From assembly GCA_027574665.1 (NCBI GenBank), contig CM050648.1:62084863-62148862 (forward strand): DNA of 64,000 nt. Reading direction: 5' to 3'. The position numbers were made by a program, and so were the translations under genes. The DNA is from Rhynochetos jubatus (lineage: Eukaryota; Chordata; Aves; Eurypygiformes; Rhynochetidae). This document shows positions 26,269 to 39,237 of this stretch, piece after piece. Positions within the stretch are counted from its first letter, which is position 1, and every line of letters begins with the position of its first letter. The notes under the pieces are model-generated. The model did not search any database and was not told the DNA's origin. It saw only the letters and a program-made list of their open reading frames with translations.

Positions 26269-26739
26269 GTAATGGTTTCTTTTATGTCACTTTAAGAGGC
26301 AATATTTACTTAATTCTATTTTTTTGGTTTTTCACCTTCAGCTTAAAACCAAGCATGTTAAAATGTATGTTTCTCCTACCTCCCCACCCCAAAAGAAGAG
26401 GTTTTAATGATTTCATGTGTTTAATGGTTTTATATTTGTGCTTGACTGTGTGCAACATCCAGTTTTGTTATCAAGAGTACCACTTACTGAATACGGGAAC
26501 ATAGGAATGGTGTCCTGCCACCACAAGCAGCAATATTTATAGTGTTTTTCATAAAGTAAACAAACTCCCCTAAAAATTGATTATTTTGTTTCTTGGTTTG
26601 GTTTTTTTTTTTTTTTCATGGATTTTGTTGCTGTTCCCCCACTCCTTTAGAAGGATACTCAGCTCTTAATTACACAGGGCTTATATGTCTTTCATATTTC
26701 TAAGGGCTCTCCTAGTGGACCTGCAGCTCTGTCATCCAC

Positions 26740-26960
26740 TTTCTGCTCGCAGCTCTCTGCTCTTATCTTCTTGCAAAATATTCCAATCCTCTTCTGTGCT
26801 GATTTTGTTTCTCAACTTTGCGTCATCCGCGAGTTTCATTAGCATGATCCTGCTGTTTCCATTAGTGTCATTAGTAGAAAAAGACTTCCCCTAAGACTAA
26901 ATCTCATGGAACTCCATGGACAAGCCTATCCAGCAAAATCATTGTCTGTCAGCAAAGGTG
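26740..26960 (-). mobile_element. Ancient CR1/L3-like LINE, RT fragment
   Basis: The plus strand reads CTTTGCGTCATCCGCGAG, TTTCATTAGCATGATCCTGC, a TCATTAGTAGAAAAA segment and 'CTCATGGAACTCCATGGA'. This is the reverse complement of the RT motif B to motif C region of CR1/L3-type LINEs (GGAGTtCC ... aaggaccaat ... ttaatgac ... AATTTGCAGATGAC). It is homologous in position to 1140-1260 of the CR1 at 316-1345, but far more diverged. It is therefore probably an older family, related to the relics found across amniotes. Boundaries are approximate, and part of 26960-27000 may also belong. Confidence 0.7.
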
Positions 26961-27999
26961 TTTCCACTAACTAATACTTTTTGGTAGAAATTGGGCTACC
27001 CTGAATTTTTAAATGAAGCAGTGAATCCTTTTATGCTAACTGATACAAATCGTTATGAATGCTGAGTAGTCAAATTATTTGAGTATTCAAGCATCTGAAG
27101 ATGACCTGAAATATTTTGTGAAATCAGAAATGACAGTCTTTGAAACTGAGGACCTTTCTTTGCTGAAAAATTCAGGGGCCCTTATGTTGTACATCATTTT
27201 AGTCAGTCAGACTATTTAGCCTGAATGGCTTGCTCATTATGCATCTTTTGTAGAATACACCAATATCGACTTTGGAGGAATTGAAACAATCCATACAAAC
27301 ACATTTTCACACACACAAGTACATGCATGCTTACCAATTGCATGCAAAATAAAGTGATTATAAACTCATATAAAATTATATTAGCTGGAAGTTAATAACA
27401 GACACTTCTTCACCAACATTGATAATGTAATCCATGTTTCCCTGCCAACTGCCATTGACAAAGTACTTACAAGGATCGTAAAAGATTTTCAAAGTACAAG
27501 CTTTCCTCAAAAAGTGTATTAAATACGCATAGGATGGAAATCCATACTCTACTTACACCACTGAGCACTAAAATGCAGGCGTTCTTTTTTCTCCTGAGGT
27601 AATTTCTAAGCATAAGGCAGTCATTCAGAGAAATTACATCCCTAGCTCCTTAAGGCTAAGCATCTTTCTACTCTAGGAAATGCTATCTAATTGCACTGGC
27701 AAATAAGCAGCCTTCTCAAATTGAATTCTCTGTGACAGCAACATGTGATGACATTTAGTGATGTTTATTTCTTTGGAGTTTCTTCGTATTGCAAAAGTAG
27801 TCTAACCTGTTCAGACATAATATGTTGCAATACTTCATCTGCTTTCAGGTTGCCTAAAGAGAAAGCTATTTAGGCCTTATGGGAACGATTTGGGTACACT
27901 ACAGGTGTTTATGGGATTTAGGTAACAATCTCTATATACTGGAATATGACAGTTAACCTACCACTTAAAAAAAAGACAAAAAATAAACCTTAGCCTCTT

Positions 28000-28021
28000 T
28001 ACTTGCAAACCCTTGCAAGTA
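28000..28021. repeat. Perfect 9-base hairpin
   Basis: TACTTGCAA (28000-28008) and TTGCAAGTA (28013-28021) pair exactly around an ACCC loop. Confidence 0.85.
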
Positions 28022-31000
28022 GTGTCCTAATACCAGAGATAATCTCCCAAATCTAAAAATAAAACATGCTTAATTAGAACAGGCCAGAACCACAGGGGAA
28101 AAATCTCTAGAAACATCTACTTTTACATTGATTGCCACTTAAAACAGCCAGAGACACAAAGCTTAATATGTGGTGATATCACAGGCAACTACCTTTTATT
28201 CTGCTTTTTAAATAAAGCAGTGGCTTTGGGCAACTATGCACTAATGTTGATTTTAGTGTACACTGCCTTGCTATGTGTTAGCAATTGCAGAATAAATTTC
28301 TAAGGGAGGACAGTTATTCCATTCAGAGAGCTTCAGAGATTTCATGGTTATTGCACTGAATTTCAGGTGTCATTACTGCTGTAGAGGTAGGCTATATCCA
28401 TACTTCAGATGGCATGATAGCATACTGGTACCTTAGACAGTTTAAATGATCTAGTTCAGCTACCAGAAGCACCCTAACAGCAGCTGCACAGAGCTCTTGC
28501 AGCTGCATGGATGTGTACTAATTTACTTTGCTGCAAAGAATTGATAATTCCCTCAAGCTGAGCTCTGCATTGGCATGGTTAGCCTGCCTGCTTATTTAAG
28601 TTAGCTGGAGTAACTTCACAGTGCAGGTAGCTACAGTGTAAAAGAAATCACCAAGGCTTGAAAGCCATGAATATGACCAATGGTCTCACTAGGTGGAGTT
28701 TTTAGTAGTATTTATAGCTCATCCATCACTGTGGCGGTGTGCAAAGTGTATAACAATATGCAATACATACTTTTCCTCTGCATCATTATATCATGTAATA
28801 ATGTATGTGCTCTGCATTAGTTGTCTTAAAGATACACCAGTCTGTTGCAGCCTTAGTCTAGATTTCATCTTTTTGTCTCAGTATGAATGGCAGGAATAGG
28901 GCTGCAGCCAAGGGTCTTTCAGGACTTGGGAGAAGTTATGATGTTAAATTCCTCTGTTTCCTTCTATTTTGTCTGTAGTAGTATCTTTGATTTCCTTGAT
29001 TTTTGACACGGGAACTGTTTATCTGATTCTCAGTGCCATTTCAACATTGCTTTCAGGAAGTGCTTTCTCTGTCCAATAACATTTGTGTGACAGATGGTGC
29101 AAATGACCACCCCATCAATGCTAGAATAGTATGAAATGATATTGCAGTAATGCTTGATGTTTCACCAGCTGGCAACAGTGGATGACTAGCAAGAATAAGT
29201 CTAGGGGAAAAAAAAATTGTGTCCAGGTTTTTCTGATTTTTGGAACTAAATTTTAAGTGTAGCTCCTCTTCACGCTTTTCAAAAAATCCTATCCTTAAAT
29301 ATCTCTTCTTGCCAATGCCCTTGATCTCTAAGGACACTTGCAAAGCAAATGTCTTTTCATTGAAGGCAGAGCTCACCATCTTAGTCATTTTGTCTTCTTA
29401 ACCAATCTATTATTTAAAATCTTCCATTCTTTATGGTACAGGGAGGTTTTCAGTGAATGTGTGTGGAATATGTCATTCCATCCGGACGCCTCCAGGTCTC
29501 TCAGTAGGTGTTTGGGTTGCTAGCTGTTTTGGTCCACCAAGCATGTCAAGAATTCACTTGCCTGGAACAATGAAGTCTAAATGAAAGAAAATGTAATCTT
29601 TATCATCTCTGATCATCTTCCTAGTACGCACATCCTCACTCTCCCTGTTTTGCATCTCTGAACTAGAACCCAACATCAAAAATGTGCAGACTTCCAACGA
29701 TATGACTGGATTTTACTTGTCAGGCTAAGCAATCATTTTCTTATTTCTGTTTGTACTGCATGAATTTACTCATTACTTCTTCATCAAATTCCTTTCTCAC
29801 ATGGTCCACAACTCTGCTTGTTTACTGCTCAACAATTCCCCCATTTCCTGCTCCATCAAGCTTCAGATTTATGGTGTCTCAGGTCATTTTCTTCCCTAAT
29901 TTCTATAAGACTCCTTTTTCCAAACTGTTGGTGAAAAGAATGATGTCAGATCTGTTCCTGACTCCTGAAATTTTTAATGGTGGGGGTTTTTTTTATTATT
30001 TAAAGTCATTGTTCTCTCCAAAACATACAAAAATCTACAACACAGAAAGTACCACACATGTGATTGATAGAAATAGAGTGCCTTTTTAATCCAGAAGAAA
30101 GAAAACATCATGCAAGAGCATTCCCAATTACTGTCCAGTCTGTTGCTGAATATAGCTTTGAGCAGCAGTGTTAAAATGTTAGAAACTTATTTTGCAAAAT
30201 GAAACTGGGTTAATAAAGTAGTAAACATTCAGCTTCTGTAAGCCTGAAATCTGGGTGAAACTTCTGTTTACTTATATACCGTTTCTTCTGTTAGAGAGGT
30301 CTGAGAATGCTTTGCAATGATTTATGACAACTGCCTATTCTCAAATGTAGCTATGAGCAAAACCATGTAAAAAATCTGCAAGAAAAGAAACTTCAGAATC
30401 ATACAGCAAAAGATGTCTAAGACGTATTCTCCTTCCCATCCATACAACTAAAATCCTTTATCAGCTGTCATTTTATGTTCCATTTAATGCAAAAAGCTTT
30501 TATCTGAACAAGATTGGGGTTGTTCTACCGCTAACCATTCAGAATTTTTTCTGACAGATCAGATCCCTGATTGGTCTCTTTGACCAGATGTTTCATATCT
30601 CTGAATGCTTTTATCACTTTTTTCCTTCTACAGCAATCTCTAACTTCTACAACTTCTCTTCAGTTCCACTTCCCTTTTAAATTTTTCCTACAGTAAATGA
30701 GAAATAGCAGTTTCACTTCTGACTACTCCATGGTGACAGCTGTCATTGCCCTTTTTGTGTGCATTTGGTTTTGGTCACTCTTCTCCCTTATGCTGTCAGT
30801 GTTTGGAAAATGAGCACCACACTATTTTTCTGCAAACCTCCCATTTCATGAAGCCTACCTAAGGAACAATAATAAAGCTGAAAATGCGCAGCAATGACTA
30901 TCTGTCATATCCACCATTCTGTAATTTACTTTGCTTTTTCCTTATGATCACCCATCATCCTGTACTTGTCTATCTTTTGTGATAAAATTCAAGCACAAAT

Positions 31001-34000
31001 TCTTGGGCACTCTTTTATTTTGTCCTGCATTTCTACAGTATCATCCAAGATAACATACTTAAATATTACAGAAATGCAGACAGTAGTTAATGGGACATCA
31101 CTTATTTTGAAAGGAAATATTTCATCTTGTTTTCCATATTGTATATTAACACAAAAGTGTCTTGTTGGAACAAATTGAAACAGAACTGTTACTGTGATTT
31201 GGCAGTTACAGAAGGTAAACACTATCATATTACATATTCAGCTTTAAATGATGAAACCACATTAACTACATGGTAAAAAGCAAATTAAAAGTGTTTGTTT
31301 AAAGCACACACAGAAGGGGAAACCCATGTTATCCAATTTCAATATTTAAGAACAACTAGGTCACCTTTTGAAGTCTCAGTTGACTGTATGCTAAAGTTTA
31401 AAATCACGTATTGAGGTCAACTAGATAAATTTGTTGGTGTAGAAAAATATCTTGGCAAGATATAGAGTATTGTACATTCATCTCTAAGGGGTTTGTCGCA
31501 TCCCTTCACCTCACACTCTGTTACATCCCATTGCTTCAAAAGGACAGACACTCTGTAAAGTCTGCCCTTTAAATGGATTCTATTAAGATGGAAAAATCAT
31601 ATTGTAGTGATTTTATACCAGGCAAGATATTGGAAGTAGCAAGATACTACATAGAATGAAGAAAAAAAGGAAATACTTTCTAAAAAGAGATTTCACTTTG
31701 AAACTTTACTTTTTAAACAATTTACCTTTTCCTTATCTTCATACTCGAGGAAAAAAAAATCTTGTTGAAATGTAAAATATTTTGACTATACTGTATATGT
31801 TAAGGAGAACAATTACTATAACCTAAAATAGGAAAATATTTTATCGTTTATTTCCTCAGACTCTTCGTAGCTTTTTTAGTCTGTCACATTTTTTTAGTCC
31901 TTTAGCAGGCAAGATAACAAAAAAAGTTTTGTCATCAGAAAAGATTACGAAATAATAAACAAGTACATCTGGGACATAGGAAAGTGAGCAAGACACTCAT
32001 GTTCTGTTCCAGGAATAGGGATGCTGATATTCACATATTTGTTTTTCTATTTTGTCTCTGCTTAACCTTCACTCTCCCAAGAGGAAAGACATTTGCCACT
32101 GACAAATTATTCACATTGTGTCAAATGACACTAATCAAGTAATTTATTAGCATAAGTTTTCAACTGTTCCTCAGAACAACATCACTAAATAGGCAATTAA
32201 TTCTCAAGTCATGCTGTGGGTATTAACAGCGGTTGAAACGGAGAAGGACAGTGTAGCAGGAACAATTTGGTCAGTTGGGTAAACAACACATATAACCTCA
32301 GGTAACTTGATTTATTATTTATCTAACATTCAGCTTGATATATGAAGTTTATAGAAAAAAAAAAAAGGTTTACATGAGGATGGAAATACTGCTCCAGGGG
32401 AAAGTGAGATTATAAAGATGTGTTATTTGAATAATAAAGAAGAATTTAGTTTCTTTAGTGCTTCTTCACTTGGTTTCAGACTGATATTAAGTGGCCAGAT
32501 TCTTGGAATACTGCTTCACCATTCCCTATTTGCAAATAATTGTCAACAGTCGCACACTCACAGTCAGTGCCCTTCAAAAATTGGCTTTATGCTCTTACTG
32601 TGCTGTTTCTTTTGCAAGTTTTTTGTGCTGTTCATAGTGGTCAATCACAAAAATCCTTGAAAATCATTCTGTAGGCCTGTCTAAAATGGAGATTAAAGCA
32701 CTGTGTAGTATGAGTAAGCAAGTTACCACAAATGCCATGCAAAAAGGAATCTGCCAACAACATGCCTAACGTATTTTCAGCTAGATAAAATGCAACAATT
32801 AATTTTGATCCCATTTATTTTCAAAATTATTGGAAAATGCTGATTAGCAGCAGTCTTGAAAAACCTTTAGCTTTGGTTTATGCTACTAATTACTGGTATC
32901 TCAGCTATTCCAGGAACAGGTTTGTCAATCTCATAACTGAAACTGCAAACAAAACTATCATATGAAATGAACAACCTAAATTAATGCATCCATAACAAAT
33001 TCAGCACTGCCAGTAGTACTTTGATTCAGCACTATCCATTGTCTTTGATATCTATGATGTACTCTGTTTCAGCCTTAGGTGCGGATCATATTTCCCATAG
33101 AATGCCATTCTCTGCAGCTGTCTATGAGCAAAGAACCACATACAATCTGACAAGTTTGTCACAGTTCCTATTGGCTCACCCTCTCCCTGACTCATCTGGT
33201 TAAACTCAGTTTATGTCATTTAATGATAACAAGATAGTCAGGGAGTATAGCAAACGAATAGATGTTCTGTTAATAAGTAAAGCTCTGGTCTTGTCACTTG
33301 CCCTTGCTTGGCAGAAATCAGGTTGAGAACAACACTTCCAAGTGCCAAACAAGTTTGATTCTACCTCATAATGTTCCAGCTAAGTAAGAATAACATCTGC
33401 AATAAAATGATGAAGCTATAGCAGGAATCTTTACTTAACAGTATGTTGATCATACTGTGTAATATTAAAGTAATTGAACAGTAAGAAAGATTAGTCTGCA
33501 TGTATGTTATGTTTTTTGTGAGTGTTATTTCTGCTTTACTTTTAAATCTTCCCATACTTCTCTGCATTTGAGAAACACTACTGAAAGTAAAGGGGACATA
33601 AGTTTCCTGGCTATCCATAAGAACTCCTAGACTGCAAGCATACAGGGAGTTGTTACTGAAAATGTTTTTGAAAATTAGGGGCTTCTCTATTGAATTAGTT
33701 GCTCAGTTAGTTCTTCAGGTTAAGTACAATCATTTTGCTGAAAAAAATCTGGAGTTACAAGGCCTCTGCCAAGCTATGCATGTTAGTAACATTCAGCTGT
33801 CTGAATTATGTTTGAAGCTCTGATATCTCTGTGCTGATGAATATACTTTCTGCCATAAATTGAGAACAGCAGTAGTTTGGAAGTTGTACTGTTCCCTTGT
33901 GTGATATCTTCATCCTGGCTGACAACTGTTTCTCTTTTCTTCTCCTCCTCCCAGGCTAGGAGGAAAATAGATGCTGAGAAATGATTGGGTTCATTCTGTT

Positions 34001-34515
34001 TCTGTCAAGCTGAACAAGTTACTTCTTCCTTCCCTCTTCACATTATATCCTCCCACTAACTGCTGTTCTGCTGGTTTCTCTGGTTCCATTGATACCATTA
34101 TTGCCTAGAAGAAATCTGAAAAACCCAGGTGAGCAGCAGGCCAGATCTACATTTATCACCTGTAGAGATGCTGTGCATCTTACTCCTCACCCCTGGCATC
34201 CTATTTTAAAACCAAGTACAATTTAATTGGTGCTAATTGAAATTACTTTGAGTATATTTCACACCAACGTTTGCCTACTGCTGTGTTGATTGAACAGCTG
34301 AGTTATAATTTTCATTGTTGGAGCTGGCTTTAAAAGGACAGCTATATCTGTGTATAGTGGCTACTGAGTTTAAGTATTTATATGTTTAAAACTCAGACAA
34401 CATTTAGGGATGCTATAAAAACACTTTAGAAACACATCTGATGGGATGCCATGAAGCTCCCTTTGTCAGTTTTCAATACCTGTACTAAATGGTTTTTGTT
34501 TGTTTCTTTTGTTGG

Positions 34516-34532
34516 TTTTTTTTTTTTTTTTT
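34516..34532. repeat. Poly(T) run, 17 bases
   Basis: A T homopolymer preceded by TTTGTTTGTTTCTTTTGTTGG, a T/G-rich stretch. Confidence 0.9.
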
Positions 34533-35414
34533 AATAGATATTTCGGGGAGAGAAAGAGGAAGACTTATATTCTCTTGAGGAAAAAAAGTATGCATAAAAT
34601 AATGCAAAGCCTACCACAACAAACTCCATATCACTTTTGTAGACAAGTAGGACCCCACTCATAACACAAAAGAATGTTAAAATCAGCCTTGAGAGGCAAG
34701 TATAAATTGTCAGCATTTATGCTGACTCATTGTTATTAAGTCACAAGAGTTCATTATTCAAACAACCCTAGACTAGTTTCTCTCTTTAACATTTTCTGGT
34801 GATCAGGAGATGTCTTTTAAAGGTGATAACTGAGGCCTTCATGTGCAAGCAAATCGTTTTCAAAACTGCTGTCCAGGGAATGCCACATATTTTAAGACCG
34901 TTCAAAAATTAGAAGGAACATCACTGGGCTCAGATTTTTTAAAAATTTATAATCTTTTGCAAATATTCCTGGAGACAGCTTGTGACTTATGTAGTTAGGA
35001 ATGACTTAAGGCAAGTGAGAACTGTCTTGCTCAGTGCTGACTTGTGAATAAGGGAATGCATAAATCATTATACTTCTTTCTGGGTTCACCTAGACAGTTC
35101 AGCAGACCAGCACATAGAGCCCTGTGATGTGAGCTTGCATCAGCACTTGAGGTGCAACAATTCAGCTTAGCCCACTCCAAGAAAATTAGTGAGAGAGCTT
35201 TCCCAGCTGCCAGGACTGCAATTCTGCCTAGCCCTCACATACATAATGAATTGGTGGATTAGTACTTGATCAATCACAGACCTTCACTGTATGTTAAAAT
35301 TTCTTTCAATAGGGTGGAATAAAAATACTTCACAAACAATATTTTTGTTTGCAGATTTTTAAAATAAACATAAATATTTTCTTCTGCAGCATCCAATGCA
35401 ATAACATTCAAAAT

Positions 35415-35441
35415 AAAACCCTCTTATTAATTAAGGGTTTT
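35415..35441. repeat. 8-base inverted repeat around TTATTAATTA
   Basis: AAAACCCT (35415-35422) and AGGGTTTT (35434-35441) flank an 11-base AT loop that carries a TAATTA homeodomain core. It lies inside a repeat-free block considered as a possible conserved element. Confidence 0.7.
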
Positions 35442-36710
35442 TTAGTAAAAGATAACTTATTGACACATTTAGCCACGATAAATCTACGAAGGGCATTTCT
35501 GCCTTTAATTTTATAATGTACAGAAGTAATTAGGCTGACATGTCCAAAGTGGATTGTTTGAGAACCCAGGATGGATAATTAAAAGAGAGAAGAAATACAG
35601 TTTTTGGTTCTCAGGTATTCTCTGTGGAAGGATTTATCCATTTTTGCTATACATAATGATCTTCTTTCAATGTTCCAGAAAAACTCTAACATGTGTAGTC
35701 ATTCTCATTCAGTCAAGATGACCACAGTACATAATAACACTTACAGAATCAACTTGCCATACCGTGCCCATTTCTTTTCCCATTTTCCACTTTTAAATCT
35801 CATTGCAAAGGTATAAACAGTAAACTTACTTAGAAATAAATAAATAAAGCATCCAGGGTGCCGTTACACAGGTAAACATACAGATATCTAGTTCACTTTC
35901 TCTTTTTCCCCATCATACAAGTATTTCATCTCCAAAAACTTTGACTTTGAGCTTCCATCCAGAAACTAATCCTGAAGTTAATATTACAAATCAGCTTGCA
36001 AGTTGTAAGAAATAAAACCAAACCCTAGCTAACCCATATCCTCTTCTCCCACAGATAGCCAGAACCTACAAAGGCCACTTCATGCCACCACTGCTTAGGT
36101 TTCTTATACCAACAAGATACATTGGAGTGGGAGTGAGAGGAGGAAGCAACAGGTCAAGACACATCCTCCACTCCCCCTTCTCTGGTGCTGCCATATGGTA
36201 CAGCTTTGTGTCCGTGTATGTACACATCTTTCATTCTCTGCTTTCTCCCATGGGCACTGGGAGAAATTTCTCCTTCTGCTTTGATTATGCAACCCCCAAC
36301 ATCATTGCTTATTCCCAGTATGTTACCATGTGCAATTTAGCTTCATTAGAGTTACTGTACGGCTTGCAGAAAAAGATAATTTTTCTTTTAAAGTGTCTCT
36401 GCATAAAACATTACAAATTTAAATTAGGAGTTCATGGCTTAACAAGAGAGAACCCTGGCCTTGCTCAGTGTAAGGTCAGCAAGGATTTTCCTCTACTAGC
36501 AAAAAATGTTCAGTGAATAAAGATTTTAGAAACAATATTGTTGTTTTGAAAGGGCAATGGTTTCAGCAGGTGCAGCAACATTACCTATAAACTCCAACAC
36601 CAAATTGAAAAGTACTAAGTATGCCAACATCAAAAGCAGTGGCTCACCAGGTAATAAGATGAAAGCAGTGTGAAAATTCAGGGAGACATTTTGAAAATTA
36701 CATGTCTAGA

Positions 36711-36915
36711 ATAATAATAATAGTAGTAACAATTATGTACATAGTGCATATATTAATAGTTCTATATGTATGTAAAAATCTATATATTCACTTTCATATA
36801 ACGTATATCTGCATCATATATACGTAAAATTAATCACGTTTTGTAAGTTGTTTTATATATACGTTTTATATATATATGTACATATGTGTGCATGAGAACT
36901 TAATTATATATAATA
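36711..36915. repeat. TA-rich low-complexity block
   Basis: (ATA)n at the left end, then irregular TATATA, TATACGT and TATATGTA units. Several ACGT and ATAC steps make it longer and less regular than a plain microsatellite. Confidence 0.75.
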
Positions 36916-39045
36916 CAAGCTATTTATTTGAAACTATATGCATTTTAGAGTTTTATTTTACCAAAAGGAAATGATAGGGCAGTGACAGGTGTTGCAAAGG
37001 GGATAAGCTGGTTAGAGTGAAGTGTGGACAGACTGACCTTTCAGAGGAGCCAGTAATGATTTGCATGTGGTTTTCTCAGCCCTGTATTTTTTCCACCTCA
37101 CTCTTCTCACTCTTTCAGGCTTGCTAAATTCGTTAGTCACATTGTGACTGATACACCTAACAAGAGAGGTCATTTAGTGAAGTCTGGACCAGCACATCCT
37201 GCTTGAACAGTACGCGACATCTTCAAAATCCTTTTCTTTCCTGCAGGGAAAGCAAATGCTTCATCAGCTCTGCTGTGCCAAATGCATTCTTCTGCAAGTG
37301 GTACTTCCAAGAAAGAGAGTATTGAAATTCTGCACTCATGCAGACAATGAGCCCCCCAAATTGTACCTTATTGCACCACAGTGAAATCACAGGCACCCGT
37401 CTTCATGACAGCCTTCTGCGGGGATCAGCAGTGGAGCTACACTGATGCTAAGGGCACCAAGCCATTGCCCTTCATCTATGAAGTACATCTTGCAAGGAGA
37501 CACAGGGGAAGGTGAAGGTCAAGGGAAGTCTGGGGTCACTGAGTTTGTGATTGTTTTGCCCAGGGGCTGGAACCACAACATCAGAAACATCATCGAGCTC
37601 CACTTGGTGAGTAGACAGAAATCTGGAGCTGAGTCCTGTACCCCGATCTTTCAGTGGAAGTGTGCTAGTGAAAAATATTTCCAAAAATGTCCCGGCAAAT
37701 TAATGTTAAAAATACAATTCCACATTTATTTCTAGGTAACACAGAAAATAAATCAAGGTTTGGGTCTTCCAGCCTCCATGTCCCATTTTTTATAGATTTT
37801 TATGCTGATTTTAATGTTCCTGCCTACTTCTGTCTTTAAAAGCTAACGCTTAAGATAAAAAATTTTAGCTGGATCTCAGTCAGGCCTCTGGAATTAATTC
37901 TTTTCTGACAAAAGAAAATGTGATCCTAGTGCATGCAGTGAACTGTAGGGGAAAATATTCGTAGTTAGATGTTTAAGGGCGTAATTTGCTGATGAGGATA
38001 CATGGGCAGACAGATACAGTATGTAATACCTAGCAATTAAATTACATTGAAAACAAATAGGGGTTTGAAACTGAGTCCATCAAGACAAAGAACAATTGAA
38101 AAGTTGAAGCTTAAAGTACCAGAAGATTGCTCTTAGGGTTTTCTAATATCAGTATTAAAAATGAAAAGGTCTTTCAATATACAGTAGGGAGTGAGTAATC
38201 AGTAAGTTAAGTACTCTATGGATTTAGTACTCATTCAGAGCACAGAAAATTGCAGCATGTACATTGCTAGCCAGAATACAATAATATCTCAGTGTCAATT
38301 GCAGTGGTTTTATTATAACACTACATTACACTAAAGTGCGCTTTTTGGTTACATTTTATGTGACCCATTAATTCTCATACTTAAAAGTGTGTACCCTTGA
38401 GCTATAAAAGATATGGTACATCTTCATTCTTTACAATCTGCAAAAAAATATCATCCTGATACCGATCATTTTGAAGCAGATATAAAGAATGACAGCACCC
38501 GTTGGTTTTAGTAACATGTAGTGCAGTCTTCTATAAAGCTATTTCATACAAGCCTGCCTCATGCTGGCTTCCATTTCTACTGATGTTGTCTACAGATCAC
38601 CAGGTTTTAAAAAAACAGGAGCCAGATCCATTTTCAGGATATCCAGGGTAAATCAGAGGGATCAAAGTACCCTGGCCTGTCACAGACCATGCTAAGCTCC
38701 AAGCAGTTGCTCAGTTTTTGTTTATAGGTGGCTGTTGACCCTCAACAGCCCCCAGTGCCCACGCTCCAGGGTTGTTTATCAAGGAACAAGCTGCTGTTTC
38801 TGCTGCTTGTGATATCTACCAAAACATCCACAATAATGATCATAAACAGGAAACAGAGGACTTGCAGTCAATGTACAGTTCTATTTTACAAGTCCGTAGC
38901 TTTAATTCAAGTGTTTTCCTATATTTTCAAAGAAATCAGTGACACAAGTTATTAACAAAAAAAAATGCACAATAGATTTTTGAGAAATTGGAGAGGGCTT
39001 TTCCATCCCGGATGACTCCCTGTCTTTTTCTGCTTTATATAACAA

Positions 39046-39237
39046 TTACTCAACACAAATGATGTTTTGTTTATTTATATCAGTCTCAGATTCATCAGTT
39101 TTAACGGAATTGTATTTGCCTGCAGTAGATACAGCTTTCTTTTTATTTTCTATGGTAGTTTTGTTTCTTGCCTCAAAATATCCTCCTTGAGTTTCTCCCT
39201 TCTTCCTAATACAACAGGCAACAGTGCTGGATGGATT
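39046..39237 (-). other. Candidate coding terminal exon (unverified)
   Basis: On the minus strand a good 3' splice site (a CCTCTTTTGACTATCTGTTACAG-type pyrimidine tract ending at 39238) is followed by a 63-codon open frame. The frame starts NPSSTVACCIRKKGETQ, continues hydrophilic and rich in K, T, N and E, and ends INKQNIICVE with TAA at 39048-39046. A double cysteine followed by basic residues and then a polar tail resembles the cytoplasmic end of a membrane protein, but I recognise no family. The frame also stays open upstream of the splice site to 39312. Open frames of this length are common by chance in this window, so this remains a hypothesis. No matching upstream exon was found in the window. 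Confidence 0.2.

Larger units (their letters stand above)
18438..26739. other. Unique non-coding DNA with simple repeats
   Basis: No supported gene. It contains a T22 run (20421-20442), an A/C tract (23583-23625), a T/G-rich tract (26210-26268), a perfect hairpin (25929-25953) and moderately GC-rich patches (18541-18905, 23890-24270) that I cannot assign to a repeat family. Open frames at 21053-21385 and 22952-23284 (plus, 110 codons each) start with hydrophobic segments. Both are also partly open on the other strand and match nothing I know. Confidence 0.5.

Noticed and set aside
29053..29388. 111-codon minus-strand frame
   Set aside because: No recognised domain and no convincing splice borders. 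Probably chance.
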